This document shows positions 41,752 to 50,831 of a stretch of 64,000 bases of DNA, piece after piece (positions within the stretch are counted from its first letter, which is position 1; each line of letters starts with the position of its first letter). Below the pieces are notes generated by a model that was given only the letters and a program-made list of their open reading frames with translations, had not been told where the DNA came from and made no database searches. Made by a program: the position numbers and the translations under genes. The stretch lies in NCBI RefSeq assembly GCF_021531315.1, contig NZ_JAFBIQ010000003.1, positions 62,001 to 126,000 on the forward strand. Reading direction: 5' to 3'. This DNA is from Oscillibacter valericigenes (GTDB taxonomy: Bacteria; Bacillota; Clostridia; Oscillospirales; Oscillospiraceae).

Positions 41752-42600
41752 TCACAGCCCCTCGTGCAGCTTCCAGAGGAGCGGCTCGAAGTCCACGCCC
41801 TCGCGCGAGGGGATCTTCTGCGGCATCGTGTGGAGCGCACATTCACGCACAAAGAATTCGGCCAGTTGCACGGCGCTGTGCAAGCCCTTGCCCCGAACCA
41901 GCGCGCCGGTGAGCACGCTCGCGAACAGGTCGCCCGTGCCGTGAAACTCCTTGCCGACGAATTCGTCGAACAAAAACTCCGTTTCCCCGCGCTCGCGGTC
42001 AAAGAGACACGCGCCGATCTCGCCCTTACGGAGCGTCACGCCCGTGAGCACCACGCTGCGTTTCCCGCCGAGGCTCAGGCGCTCGACGGTCCTGCGGCAG
42101 CCCGCCTCGTCGTGCGTCTGCGCGCCGAAGGAGTAATCCTCGCCGAGCAGCACCGCTGCCTCGGTGAGGTTCGGCACCACCACATCCGCCAGCGCCGCGA
42201 GGCGCGTCATGCCCGCGCACATGGCGGGGGTGTAGGTCTTGTAAATTTTGCCGTGGTCGCCCATCACGGGATCGCAGATGAAAAGCGTTGAGGCATCGCG
42301 GCGGAAGGTGCGCACGAAGTCCGCCACAAGGTCCATCTGCGCCTCGCTGCCCATAAAGCCGGTGTAGACGGCATCGAAGTGGATGCCCAGCTCCGCCCAG
42401 TGCGCGGTCGTCGCGGGCAGCGCGTCGGTCATATCCAAAAAGGTATAGCCTGTAAAGCCGCCGGTGTGCGTGGAAAGGTAGGCGGTCGGCAGCGGGCAGC
42501 ACTGCACGCCCATCGCGCTCAGAACCGGAATGGCGACGGTCAGTGAGCAGCGGCCGAAACCGGACATGTCGTGGATGGCGGCAACTCTGGGGGTAGGCAT
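41752..42600 (-). CDS. Pyridoxal/pyridoxamine kinase
   Basis: A 282-residue ribokinase-fold enzyme of the PdxY/PdxK group that phosphorylates B6 vitamers. Marks: VAAIHDMSGFGRCSLTVAIPVLSAMG at the N-terminus, FICDPVMGDHGKIY, and the anion-hole motif FHGTGDLFASVL with the catalytic Asp. The length is right. It stands alone with its own terminator; the gene after it on the minus strand begins with a gap of about 110 bases. The symbol is left open between pdxY and pdxK. Confidence 0.9.
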   Translation of the reverse strand: MPTPRVAAIHDMSGFGRCSLTVAIPVLSAMGVQCCPLPTAYLSTHTGGFTGYTFLDMTDALPATTAHWAELGIHFDAVYTGFMGSEAQMDLVADFVRTFRRDASTLFICDPVMGDHGKIYKTYTPAMCAGMTRLAALADVVVPNLTEAAVLLGEDYSFGAQTHDEAGCRRTVERLSLGGKRSVVLTGVTLRKGEIGACLFDRERGETEFLFDEFVGKEFHGTGDLFASVLTGALVRGKGLHSAVQLAEFFVRECALHTMPQKIPSREGVDFEPLLWKLHEGL

Positions 42601-42621
42601 GAAAAAAGGCTCCTTCTTTTC

Positions 42622-43743
42622 TTACTTGACTTCGACCAGCTCATAGCTGCGCGTGCCGACGCCGAGGCGCTCGGCGTGTTCGAGCGTGACTTCCCAGTTC
42701 GTGCCCGGGTGCATGACGCAGAAATGGTCGTGGTCGTCGCCGTGGTGCGCGTGGATCATGTCGCTCAGATAGCTGTCGGCCATGGGCTTTTGCGCGTTGC
42801 ACTTGTCCGCTGCCGCCTGATCGATGGCCACGGGGTCGAAGCTTGCGAACATACCGACATCGGGGAGGATGGGCACATCGTTGCCGCCGTAGCAGTCGCA
42901 GAACGGCGAGATGTCCTTGGCGATGGAGATATGGAAGTGCGGGCGGTCTTTGACCACGGCGAGCGTGTACTCCGCCATCTTCATGCACAGCGCCTCGAGC
43001 GTGTCGTCGTTGGGGTTGAAGATGGCATCGAAGTTGCACGCGCCGAGGCAGCGGCCGCAGCCGACGCACTTTTCGTGGTCGATGTGGGCCTTGCCGCTCG
43101 CAAAGTCAATGGCATCCTGCCCGCAGCTTTTCGCGCAGGCATGGCAGGCGCGGCACTTTTTCTCCTTGACCTCGGGCTTGCCGGCGTTATGCTGTTCCAT
43201 CTTGCCCGCGCGGCTGCCGCAGCCCATGCCGAGGTTCTTCATTGCGCCGCCGAAGCCGGTGGCCTCGTGGCCCTTGAAGTGGGAAAGGCTGATGATGATG
43301 TCCGTGTCCATGATGGCGCGGCCGATCTTGGCCTCCTTCACATAGGTGGTTCCCTCAAGCGGGACGAGCGCCTCGTCTGTACCCTTCAGTCCGTCGGCGA
43401 TGATGAGCTGGCAGCCTGTCGAGAGCGGAGAAAAGCCGTTCTCCTCCGCGCTCTCAAGGTGCTCGAGCGCATTTTTGCGGCGGCCGGCGTAGAGCGTGTT
43501 GCAGTCGGTCAGAAACGGCTTGCCGCCGCGGCGCTTGACCGCGTCCGCCACGACGCGCGCCCAGTTCGGGCGCAGAAAGCTCAGGTTGCCCGGCTCGCCG
43601 AAGTGGATCTTGATGGCGACGAATTTGCCGTCGAAGTCGATTTGGTCAAAGCCTGCCTGATCGAGCAGGCGCTCAAGCTTGGCGAGCGCACTCTTGCCCT
43701 CCGGCACGCGCAGGTCGGTGAAGTAAACCTTGGATTTTTCCAT
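42622..43743 (-). CDS. DUF362 protein with two 4Fe-4S clusters
   Basis: A 373-residue protein with a DUF362 domain (residues about 1-185 and 250-370) into which a ferredoxin module is set: CRACHACAKSCGQ then CVGCGRCLGACNFDAI (about residues 190-235), giving two 4Fe-4S sites. DUF362 proteins are common in anaerobes and their reaction is unknown. The start ATG at 43743 follows GAGAGGAG; the upstream open frame covers the promoter. Its stop is 22 bases from the start of the pyridoxal kinase gene, so the two may form one operon. Confidence 0.88.
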   Translation of the reverse strand: MEKSKVYFTDLRVPEGKSALAKLERLLDQAGFDQIDFDGKFVAIKIHFGEPGNLSFLRPNWARVVADAVKRRGGKPFLTDCNTLYAGRRKNALEHLESAEENGFSPLSTGCQLIIADGLKGTDEALVPLEGTTYVKEAKIGRAIMDTDIIISLSHFKGHEATGFGGAMKNLGMGCGSRAGKMEQHNAGKPEVKEKKCRACHACAKSCGQDAIDFASGKAHIDHEKCVGCGRCLGACNFDAIFNPNDDTLEALCMKMAEYTLAVVKDRPHFHISIAKDISPFCDCYGGNDVPILPDVGMFASFDPVAIDQAAADKCNAQKPMADSYLSDMIHAHHGDDHDHFCVMHPGTNWEVTLEHAERLGVGTRSYELVEVK

Positions 43744-43776
43744 GGTGATCGCTCCTCTCCCATTTTGCTTGTCCTT

Positions 43777-43805
43777 ATTATAGCCGCCCCCACCGCGCAT
43801 TGCAA
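43777..43805 (-). promoter_or_regulatory. Promoter of the DUF362 (and kinase) genes
   Basis: On the minus strand: TTGCAA (43800-43805), a 17-base spacer, TATAAT (43777-43782). Confidence 0.82.
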
Positions 43806-43852
43806 GGAAAAATCCGCGCGGAGCGCGCATAGGCTGGGGCGAGGTGATATGC

Positions 43853-45136
43853 TTGAACATTCATGTGGTACGCGCGGGCGAGGATCTGCGCGCCGTCGCC
43901 GCGCAGTATGGCGTAGCGGCGGGGATCGTTGCCGGGCTGAACGGCGTCGCACCGTATTCTCCGCTCGCCGTCGGGCAGACGCTGGTGATCCGCCATCCGC
44001 GTGAGCTGCACACGGTCGCGCTCGGTGAGAGCGTCTATTCCATCGCCCTGCGCTACGGACTGAGCGTGCGGACGCTCTATCAGAACAATTTTGCCCTCGG
44101 CGGGCGCAGCGCGCTCTATCCGGGGCAGACGCTCGTTATCTCCTACGACGACGCGCCCTCGCGCACGCTGGCGGTCAACGCCTACGCCTACCCCTTCATC
44201 CGCGGCGGACTGCTCGACGCCGCGCTGCCCTATCTCACCTACCTTACGCCCTTCACCTACGGCATCAACAGCGACGGCACGCTCCTGCCGCCGTCGGACG
44301 AATGGCTGCTCGCTGCCGCGGGGCAGTATCGCACCGCCTCGCTCATGCACCTCTCCTCGCTCACGGAGGATGGGCGTTTCGACAGCTCCCGCTCCACGCT
44401 GGTTTTAGAGAGCGCGGACGCGCAGGACGCCCTCGTGCAGAGTGTTCTCGACACTGTGCAGGCAAAGCACTATTTCGGCCTGGATGTGGACTTTGAGTAT
44501 GTCCTGCCCGAGCAGCGCGAGGCCTATGCCGCCTTCGTCGCGCGTCTGCGCGATGCGCTCGGGATGGTCGGCTGCCCGGTCATCGCCGCGCTCGCGCCGA
44601 AAACGAGTGCCGCGCAGCGGGGGCTTCTTTACGAGGCGCACGACTACGCGCTGCTCGGCGCGGCGGCGGACGCGGTATTTCTGATGACCTACGAGTGGGG
44701 CTACACCTACGGCCCGCCGATGGCGGTCGCGCCGCTGCCGCAGGTGCGCGCCGTGCTGGACTACGCCGTGTCCGTCATTGCGCCGGAGAAGATCTTCATG
44801 GGCATCCCGCTCTACGGCTACGACTGGACGCTGCCCTTCACGCGCGGCGAAACGCGCGCCGAGTCGCTCTCGCCCGTGCAGGCGGTCGAGCGGGCGCTGC
44901 GCTATGATGTCTCTATCCAATACGACGAGCGCGCGCAGGCGCCCTGCTATTACTATACCGACCGCGGCGGGCGCGAGCACGCCGTCTGGTTTGAGGACGC
45001 GCGCAGCATTGAGGCAAAGCTGCGCCTTGCGGAGGAGTACGGCTTGCAGGGCGTGGGGTACTGGAGCCTCGCGCGCGGCTTCCCGCAGAACTGGGCGGTG
45101 CTCTCATCGCTTTTTGACATTGAGACGCTGCTTTAG
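43853..45136 (+). CDS. LysM-GH18 protein, spore cortex-lytic type (YaaH/SleL-like)
   Basis: A 427-residue protein with two N-terminal LysM repeats (about residues 2-45 and 50-95; the second ends LYPGQTLVIS) and a glycoside hydrolase 18 domain (about 100-427). The catalytic DxDxE motif is in FGLDVDFEY. There is no signal peptide, as in SleL/YaaH proteins that are packed into spores and cut cortex fragments during germination. The TTG at 43853 follows GAGGTGA. Its end overlaps the convergent recombinase gene by four bases. Confidence 0.88.
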   Translation: MNIHVVRAGEDLRAVAAQYGVAAGIVAGLNGVAPYSPLAVGQTLVIRHPRELHTVALGESVYSIALRYGLSVRTLYQNNFALGGRSALYPGQTLVISYDDAPSRTLAVNAYAYPFIRGGLLDAALPYLTYLTPFTYGINSDGTLLPPSDEWLLAAAGQYRTASLMHLSSLTEDGRFDSSRSTLVLESADAQDALVQSVLDTVQAKHYFGLDVDFEYVLPEQREAYAAFVARLRDALGMVGCPVIAALAPKTSAAQRGLLYEAHDYALLGAAADAVFLMTYEWGYTYGPPMAVAPLPQVRAVLDYAVSVIAPEKIFMGIPLYGYDWTLPFTRGETRAESLSPVQAVERALRYDVSIQYDERAQAPCYYYTDRGGREHAVWFEDARSIEAKLRLAEEYGLQGVGYWSLARGFPQNWAVLSSLFDIETLL

Positions 45137-46275
45137 GCGCGCCGCCCGATGGCGTCCGCCACCACGCTGACCACGCCCTGCACCGTTTCATCGAAAAGGT
45201 GTGTGTAGACCTCGCTCGTGATGCTCGTCGAGCTGTGGCCGAGCGCCTTGGAGATGGTGAACATCGGCACGCTGCGGCTGTTGGCGACGCTTGCGAAGCT
45301 GTGACGCAGACCGTGGAGCGAGATCGGCGGCAGGCCGTTTTCCGCCACGAAGGCCGCCACGCGCGTGCCGAGGCGGTTCGGGTTCCAGGGCTTCCCCTGC
45401 TCCGTGACAGCCACATAGCCCTCGGGATTGTAGACCGCGCCGTGTTCGCGCCGCCCGCGCTCCCAGTCGGCGTGCAGGCGCGTGAGAAGGGCCTCCAGAT
45501 CGCTCACGCCCTCGTAGCACAGCCGCCGCACGGAGGAATAGGACTTCGGCCTTTTCTCGATGGCCGTGCCGCCCACGGAGGTCCGCACCTCGCGGACGGT
45601 AACGATCTTGGCGGCAAGGTCTACGCTGCGCCACTTGAGTCCGCAGATCTCGCTGCGCCGCAGCCCCAGATAGCCCGCCAGCTTGACCGCCGGCTCGATC
45701 TCCGTACCCGCACAGCGCGCAAACAGCTCGCGCAGCTGTGCGGGGTCGTAGTAGCGGTGGCTCGGCAGCTCTCTGGTCGGCGGCGTGACGAGGCGCGTCA
45801 CATTTTCGCGCAAAAGCCCCTGCCGCACGGCGGCCTCGAGCGCCGTGTGCAGCAGGACATGGTGCTTGCGCACGGTGTTGTGCGACAGGCCCTTGTCCAG
45901 CAGCTCCGCATAGTAGCGCTGGAACAGCGCGGGCGTCAGCTCCGGCAGCTTCAGCGCGCCGAGCGAGGGGACGAGGTGGAGCCGGATGATGTTCTCGTAG
46001 CCGTGTACCGTGGTCGCCTCGCGGTTCGGGCAGATGAAGTCCCGCAGCCAGACCTCCAGCCAGTCGCCGAGGACGACCTCGCCGCCGTGGCGCGTCCGCT
46101 TGAGCGCACGCAGACGCAGAAATTCCGCCAGCGCGTCCTCCGCGTCGTCAAGCCGCCGGAAGGTGCGCACACAGCGGTCGCGCGAGCCGTCGAGCCGCAT
46201 CCCGTAGTGCATCGTGACATAGTAAAGGTCCTTCTGATCGTCGTAGGCAAGGTTTCGTTTGATGGATTTACGCAT
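45133..46275 (-). CDS. Tyrosine recombinase (phage-type integrase), solitary
   Basis: A 380-residue tyrosine recombinase. It has an N-terminal AP2-like/arm-binding part, a SAM-like core-binding domain (about residues 70-165) and a catalytic domain with the R-K-H-R-H-Y set: Arg in GYLGLRRSEICGL, HGLRHSFASV (His and Arg), ALGHSS, and the nucleophile Tyr in SEVYTHLF. No excisionase, relaxase, phage gene or attachment repeat was seen nearby. It may be the remnant of an integrated element or a resident recombinase. It overlaps the end of the convergent LysM-GH18 gene by four bases. Confidence 0.9.
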   Translation of the reverse strand: MRKSIKRNLAYDDQKDLYYVTMHYGMRLDGSRDRCVRTFRRLDDAEDALAEFLRLRALKRTRHGGEVVLGDWLEVWLRDFICPNREATTVHGYENIIRLHLVPSLGALKLPELTPALFQRYYAELLDKGLSHNTVRKHHVLLHTALEAAVRQGLLRENVTRLVTPPTRELPSHRYYDPAQLRELFARCAGTEIEPAVKLAGYLGLRRSEICGLKWRSVDLAAKIVTVREVRTSVGGTAIEKRPKSYSSVRRLCYEGVSDLEALLTRLHADWERGRREHGAVYNPEGYVAVTEQGKPWNPNRLGTRVAAFVAENGLPPISLHGLRHSFASVANSRSVPMFTISKALGHSSTSITSEVYTHLFDETVQGVVSVVADAIGRRA

Positions 46276-46286
46276 GGTCGTGTCTC

Positions 46287-46315
46287 CCTATTCCCTATTC
46301 TTTGTATGGAGACAG
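46287..46315. repeat. Inverted repeat upstream of the recombinase gene
   Basis: GTCTCC and GGAGAC form an inverted repeat about 29 bases overall, located 12 to 40 bases upstream of the recombinase ATG. It may be an operator for autoregulation or a remnant crossover site. Confidence 0.4.
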
Positions 46316-46340
46316 TGTATCACCGATGGCAAGCAAAGGG

Positions 46341-46369
46341 AAACGGCGGCGCATGAAGCGCCGCCGTTT
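46341..46369 (-). terminator. Probable folD terminator
   Basis: A perfect 12-bp GC-rich stem, AAACGGCGGCGC / GCGCCGCCGTTT, with a five-base loop, followed on the minus strand by CCCTTTGCTT. The T-tract is weak. It lies 24 bases after the folD stop. Confidence 0.7.
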
Positions 46370-46392
46370 CTTGTCTGATCTTCTCTTTTTGC

Positions 46393-47238
46393 TCAGCTTC
46401 TCTTTGCCGCCTCGATGACATGGCTCGCAAGGATGGCGGTCGTGACCGCGCCGACGCCGCCGGGGACGGGCGTGATGGCCTCCACGACCGGCTCGACCTC
46501 GGCAAAGCGGGTGTCGCCGCAGAGATTGCCGTCCGCGCCGACATGGATGCCCACATCCAGCACGACCTGACCCGCGCGCACGCTCTCGGCGCCGACCATG
46601 CCGGCCTTGCCGGCGGCGACGACGAGAATGTCCGCCTCGCGGCAGATGGTGGGCAGGTTTTCGCTGCGGCTGTGGCAGATGGTCACGGTGGCGTGCTCGG
46701 CGAGCAGCAGCATGGAAACGGGCTTGCCGATGACGAGGCTGCGGCCGATGACAACCACGCGCTTGCCCTTGATGGGGATATTATAGTGCTTCAAAAGCGC
46801 CGCGCAGGCGGCAGCGGTGCAGGGCGGATAGCCGCCGTTCGTGCCGGCGTAGACCGCGGCGAGCGAGCCGTCGGTGATGCCGTCCATGTCCTTTTTGGGG
46901 TCGAGCGCCGCGCGGGCGGCCTCGTCGTCAAGGTGCTTGGGCAGCGGGCGGAACATCAGCACGCCGTGGACGCTCTCGTCCTCGTTGAGCGAGCGGATAT
47001 TGTCCAGCAGCTCCTGCTGGCCGACATCCTCGGGCAATACGACCTGACGAACGGAGATGCCGACCTTTTCGCAGCGCTTGAGCGCACCGCGCTCATAGGA
47101 AAGGTCGTCCTCGCGCGCACCCACGCGCAAAATGGCAAGGCAGGGCTCCACGCCGCGCGCCTTGAGCGCCTCGGCCTCTTCGTGCAGCTTCTCGGTCAGC
47201 GCCTTGGCGGCGTCGGCCCCCTTCAATAACATGGCCAT
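46393..47238 (-). CDS. folD: Methylene-THF dehydrogenase / methenyl-THF cyclohydrolase
   Basis: A 281-residue bifunctional enzyme converting 5,10-methylene-THF to 10-formyl-THF by way of methenyl-THF, NAD(P)-linked. Motifs: GVLMFRPLPKHLDDEAA, PPCTAAACAALLKHYNIPIKGKRVVVIGRSLVIGKP (nucleotide fold) and VPGGVGAVTTAILASH at the C-terminus. The catalytic Lys region and length are typical. The ATG at 47238 has GAGGAGG eight bases upstream; further upstream codons are not family-like. Confidence 0.96.
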   Translation of the reverse strand: MAMLLKGADAAKALTEKLHEEAEALKARGVEPCLAILRVGAREDDLSYERGALKRCEKVGISVRQVVLPEDVGQQELLDNIRSLNEDESVHGVLMFRPLPKHLDDEAARAALDPKKDMDGITDGSLAAVYAGTNGGYPPCTAAACAALLKHYNIPIKGKRVVVIGRSLVIGKPVSMLLLAEHATVTICHSRSENLPTICREADILVVAAGKAGMVGAESVRAGQVVLDVGIHVGADGNLCGDTRFAEVEPVVEAITPVPGGVGAVTTAILASHVIEAAKRS

Positions 47239-47364
47239 ACCGGTTTCCTCCTCATGCCGGCGCACTGCGCCGGATTTTTCCCTATCAGCATAGCAAACAA
47301 AATTTGGGCTGTCAATTTCTTTTCCCAAGTGTCTTTGTGCCGTGGATTTTCTTTTTTCGCCGCC

Positions 47365-47393
47365 TTGCTATTTTCTTCGCTTTCTGCTACGAT
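47365..47393 (+). promoter_or_regulatory. Promoter of the 5-formyl-THF cyclo-ligase gene
   Basis: TTGCTA (47365-47370), a 17-base spacer, TACGAT (47388-47393). Confidence 0.65.
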
Positions 47394-47431
47394 AGGAGCA
47401 AGGAAATTTTACTTGACCGGAGGAAAGCCCC

Positions 47432-48004
47432 ATGTCCGTTATCGAAGAAAAGAAGGCGCTGCGCAGCTTTATCCGCAAAAGCGAGCGCACGCTCGACCCC
47501 GCCTACAAGGCGGAGAGCTCCGAGGCCATCTGCCGCCATGTACTCGCGCGGGAGGAATACAAGGCCGCGAAGGTCGTGTTCGCCTTTGCCGGTACCGAAA
47601 AGGAGATCGACACCACACTCTTGCTGCGCGAGGCCCTTGCCGACGGCAAGACGCTCGTTCTGCCCCGCTGTGCCGCCGAGCACGCGCTCGACCTGTGCGT
47701 GGTGCAGTCGATGGATGACCTTATGCCGGGAATGTACGGCATTTCAGAGCCGAAGGCGGAGTGCGCGCTCGTGACGCCCGAGGACATCGACTTTGCCGTG
47801 GTGCCCTGCCTGTCCTTTGACCGCAGGGGCCGCCGGCTCGGACAGGGCGGCGGGTATTATGACCGCCTGCTGCCGCGCCTTGCCTGCCCGACCTGCCTCA
47901 TCTGCCGCGAAAAGCTCATGAGCGAGGCCGTTCCCACCGAGGAGCATGACCGCCGCTGCACGCTCTACATCACGGAGCGCGGCGTGATGACGCCGGAGGC
48001 GTAA
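47432..48004 (+). CDS. 5-formyltetrahydrofolate cyclo-ligase
   Basis: A 190-residue MTHFS (YgfA/FAU1 type) that uses ATP to turn 5-formyl-THF into 5,10-methenyl-THF. The nucleotide and folate signature is FDRRGRRLGQGGGYYDRLL (about residues 128-147), and the N-terminal KKALRSFIRK helix is typical. Its ATG follows CGGAGGAAAG. It stands divergent from folD and 26 bases upstream of the cysteine-desulfidase-type gene, with which it is probably co-transcribed. Confidence 0.94.
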   Translation: MSVIEEKKALRSFIRKSERTLDPAYKAESSEAICRHVLAREEYKAAKVVFAFAGTEKEIDTTLLLREALADGKTLVLPRCAAEHALDLCVVQSMDDLMPGMYGISEPKAECALVTPEDIDFAVVPCLSFDRRGRRLGQGGGYYDRLLPRLACPTCLICREKLMSEAVPTEEHDRRCTLYITERGVMTPEA

Positions 48005-48030
48005 CGCGCGACACGAAAGGAGAGATGATC

Positions 48031-49314
48031 ATGGACCGCAATTCCCCCGCCTACCGCAATTATGTTGAGATCCTGCGCCGCGAGCTGGTCTGCGCGATGG
48101 GCTGCACCGAGCCGATCGCCATTGCCTACTGCGCCGCCGTGGCCCGCGCCGCGCTCGGCGCGCTGCCCGAATGGGTGCGGATCGAGAGCAGCGGCAACAT
48201 CATCAAGAATGTCAAGAGCGTGGTCGTGCCGAATACGGACGGGCGGCGCGGCATTGCCGCCGCAGCCGCCATCGGCATCCTCGGCGGCGACGAAACGGCG
48301 GGATTGCAGGTGATCTCCGCGGTCTCCGAGGCGGCGAAGGCGCGGCTGGGCGAGTATCTGGAGAAAACGCCGATCGAAATGCTCCCCGCCGAAACGGACT
48401 ATCTGCTGGATATTACCGTGAGCGTCGGGGCGGGCGGGCACACGGCCCGCGTGCGCGCCGTGCAGGAGCACACGAACCTTGTGCTCATCGAGCGCGACGG
48501 CGCGGTGCTCGAGAGCCGGCCCCTGCCGGAGATCGACCATGCCGCCGACAGCGCCGGAGCCGATCCCTCTGCCATGACGGTCGAGGGTATCTGCGAGTTT
48601 GCCGCGACCTGCGAGCTTGACGATGTGCGCGAGGTGCTTGAGCGCCAGATCGCGTGCAACAGCGCCATCGCGGACGAGGGTCTGCGCGGCGACTGGGGCG
48701 CGAACATCGGCAAGGTCCTGCTCACGCAGGGCGACGATGTACGCACACGCGCCAAGGCGCGTGCCGCCGCGGGCAGCGACGCGCGCATGAACGGCTGCGA
48801 GCTGCCGGTCGTCATCAATTCCGGAAGCGGCAATCAGGGCATGACCGCCTCGCTGCCGGTCATCGAATACGCCCGCGCGCTGGGCGCGAGCGAGGACGAG
48901 CTTCTGCGCGCGCTGCTGGTGTCCAATCTCGTCACGCTGCATGAAAAGACGGGGATCGGCCGCCTTTCCGCCTACTGCGGCGCGGTGAGCGCGGGCGCGG
49001 GCGCCGGCGCGGGCATCGCGTGGCTCCACGGCGGCGGCTACAACGAGGTCGCGCACACCATCGTCAACGCGCTCGCCATCACCTCGGGCATCGTGTGCGA
49101 CGGCGCGAAATCCTCCTGCGCGGGCAAGATCGCCATGGCGGTGGACGCGGGCATCCTCGGCTACGAGATGTACCGCGCCGGCCAGCAGTTTTACGGGGGC
49201 GACGGGCTGGTGTGCAAGGGCGTGGAGAAGTCCATCGAGAGCTTCGGCCGCCTCGGCCGCGTCGGGATGCGGGAGACCGACAAGGAGATCATCCGCATGA
49301 TGACCGACTGCTGA
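48031..49314 (+). CDS. cyuA: UPF0597 / L-cysteine desulfidase-type protein (CyuA/YhaM family)
   Basis: A 427-residue protein of the UPF0597 family, related to the iron-sulfur serine dehydratase fold. E. coli CyuA (YhaM) degrades cysteine to pyruvate, ammonia and sulfide. Conserved stretches are CAMGCTEPIAIAYCAA, IKNVKSVVVPNT, GSGNQGMTASLPVI and GIVCDGAKSSCAGKIA, with cysteines suited to a 4Fe-4S cluster. The ATG at 48031 is eight bases after AAAGGAG; the ATG at 48025 is too close. Substrate choice between cysteine and serine is not proven. Confidence 0.85.
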   Translation: MDRNSPAYRNYVEILRRELVCAMGCTEPIAIAYCAAVARAALGALPEWVRIESSGNIIKNVKSVVVPNTDGRRGIAAAAAIGILGGDETAGLQVISAVSEAAKARLGEYLEKTPIEMLPAETDYLLDITVSVGAGGHTARVRAVQEHTNLVLIERDGAVLESRPLPEIDHAADSAGADPSAMTVEGICEFAATCELDDVREVLERQIACNSAIADEGLRGDWGANIGKVLLTQGDDVRTRAKARAAAGSDARMNGCELPVVINSGSGNQGMTASLPVIEYARALGASEDELLRALLVSNLVTLHEKTGIGRLSAYCGAVSAGAGAGAGIAWLHGGGYNEVAHTIVNALAITSGIVCDGAKSSCAGKIAMAVDAGILGYEMYRAGQQFYGGDGLVCKGVEKSIESFGRLGRVGMRETDKEIIRMMTDC

Positions 49315-49327
49315 TCGAGAACAAGGC

Positions 49328-49353
49328 AAGGCCCCGCTGTGCGGCGGGGCCTT
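49328..49353 (+). terminator. Hairpin after cyuA
   Basis: AAGGCCCCGC (49328-49337) pairs with GCGGGGCCTT (49344-49353). It is a strong stem but is followed by CGACATGG rather than a T-run, so termination may be partial. Confidence 0.6.
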
Positions 49354-49410
49354 CGACATGGCCGCTGTGCTTGCCGCAAGCGCGCCGATAGACCGATTTT
49401 CGGAGGAACC

Positions 49411-50442
49411 ATGGCAAGACGCATTTTGATGATTTTTCTCGCGGCGGCGCTTGTGCTGTCCCTCGCCGCCTGCGGCGGGGGGAAAGAAGTGCCGGGCGAG
49501 ACGCGCACGGTCTACACGATGGACACGGTGATGACGCTCACCGCCTACGGTGAAAGCAGCGCCGCCGCGCTCGATGCGGCGGAGGAAATGCTGCTCGCGC
49601 TCGACGCGAAGCTCGATCGCCACAGCCCGTCGAGCCTCGTGAGCGCGCTCGACCGCGACGGCAGAGCCGAGAACGCGGAGCTTGCCGCGCTCACCGATGC
49701 GGCGCTGCACGTCGGCGCGCTCTCGGACGGGGCCTTCGACCCCACCGTCGCACCCTTGCTGGACGCATGGGACTTCACCGGCGACGCGCCGCGCGTGCCG
49801 ACGGAGACGGAGCTGGCCTCACTGCTCGCGTGCGTGGGGCTGGAAAACATCACGGTGGAAGGCAGCACCATCACGCTTCAAAACGGCGCACAGCTCGACC
49901 TCGGCGGCATCGCCAAGGGCTATGCGGGCGATCGGGTGCGCACAGTCCTTGCGGAGCGCGGCATTGAAAGCGCGGTCATCGATCTCGGCGGCGACGTCGG
50001 GCTGCTCGGTAAAAAACCGGACGGCTCCGACTGGCGCATCGCGGTCAAGGACCCCGCCGAGCCGTCGCGCTTTCTCGGTGTGCTGACGGCGGCGGATACC
50101 TTCGTGGTGACCTCCGGCATCTATGAGCGCGGCTTTGAAGAAAACGGTGTGCGCTACCACCACATTCTCGACCCCAAGACCGGCAGGCCCGCCGAAAGCG
50201 GCCTTGTGAGCGTGACGGTCGTGTGTACCGACGGTGCGTGGGCCGACGCGCTCTCCACCGCCTGCTTTGTGCTCGGCGAGGAAAAAAGCCTTGCGCTGCG
50301 TGAAACGCTCGCAGCGGAGAAAGGAAACCGCATCGAACTGATTTTTGTGACCGACGACGGCCGCGTGCGCTATACCGATGGACTGTCGGGGCGCTTTGCG
50401 CCGAGTGAGGAGGGGGAGTATCGCTATGAAGTCATCGCCTGA
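49411..50442 (+). CDS. apbE: FAD:protein FMN transferase ApbE
   Basis: A 343-residue lipoprotein with signal peptide MARRILMIFLAAALVLSLAAC (Cys21). The ApbE domain includes TVYTMDTVMTLTAYG, LDLGGIAKGYAGDRV, DLGGDVGLLGKKPDG and the late HHILDPKTGRPAESG motif with metal-binding Asp. It transfers FMN from FAD to threonine in targets such as RnfD and RnfG, both encoded at the right end of this window. The ATG at 49411 follows CGGAGG. It overlaps the next gene by 17 bases. Confidence 0.94.
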   Translation: MARRILMIFLAAALVLSLAACGGGKEVPGETRTVYTMDTVMTLTAYGESSAAALDAAEEMLLALDAKLDRHSPSSLVSALDRDGRAENAELAALTDAALHVGALSDGAFDPTVAPLLDAWDFTGDAPRVPTETELASLLACVGLENITVEGSTITLQNGAQLDLGGIAKGYAGDRVRTVLAERGIESAVIDLGGDVGLLGKKPDGSDWRIAVKDPAEPSRFLGVLTAADTFVVTSGIYERGFEENGVRYHHILDPKTGRPAESGLVSVTVVCTDGAWADALSTACFVLGEEKSLALRETLAAEKGNRIELIFVTDDGRVRYTDGLSGRFAPSEEGEYRYEVIA

Positions 50443-50821
50443 GTTGCGCCCCAACCGTTATGACGCGCTCGTGGTGCTCGTCGTGCTCTCACTCGCCGCG
50501 CTGCTGGCAGTTAAGCCATTTCTTGCCGCCCGCGCACCGCAGAGCGATACGCTGACGGTGGTGGTCTCCGCCGACGGGCGGGAGCTCGACCGCGCGGCAC
50601 TCGCGGACTTCGGCGCGCGCACCTATGAGAGCAACGGCCACAGGCTCACTGCCGTTTCCGCGGACGGCTCGCTCGCCGTGGCGGAGAGCGACTGCCCGGG
50701 GCAGGACTGTGTCCACTCCGGCGCGATCTCCCGCGCGGGGCAGAGCATCGTGTGCCTGCCCGCGCGCATCGTCATCGAGCTGGTCGGCGCTGCCCCCGGC
50801 TACGACCTTGTGACGGGTTAG
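50426..50821 (+). CDS. NusG domain II-containing protein
   Basis: A 131-residue membrane-anchored protein with one transmembrane helix (about residues 14-32) and an extracytoplasmic NusG-II-like domain with LAVAESDCPGQDCVHSGAISRAGQSIVCLPARIVIEL. The spaced Cys residues are characteristic. The function is unknown, but genes of this family frequently sit with apbE and a Gx transporter next to flavin-based redox systems. It overlaps apbE by 17 bases and is 10 bases before the Gx gene. Confidence 0.88.
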   Translation: MKSSPELRPNRYDALVVLVVLSLAALLAVKPFLAARAPQSDTLTVVVSADGRELDRAALADFGARTYESNGHRLTAVSADGSLAVAESDCPGQDCVHSGAISRAGQSIVCLPARIVIELVGAAPGYDLVTG

Positions 50822-50831
50822 GAGGCGCGGC

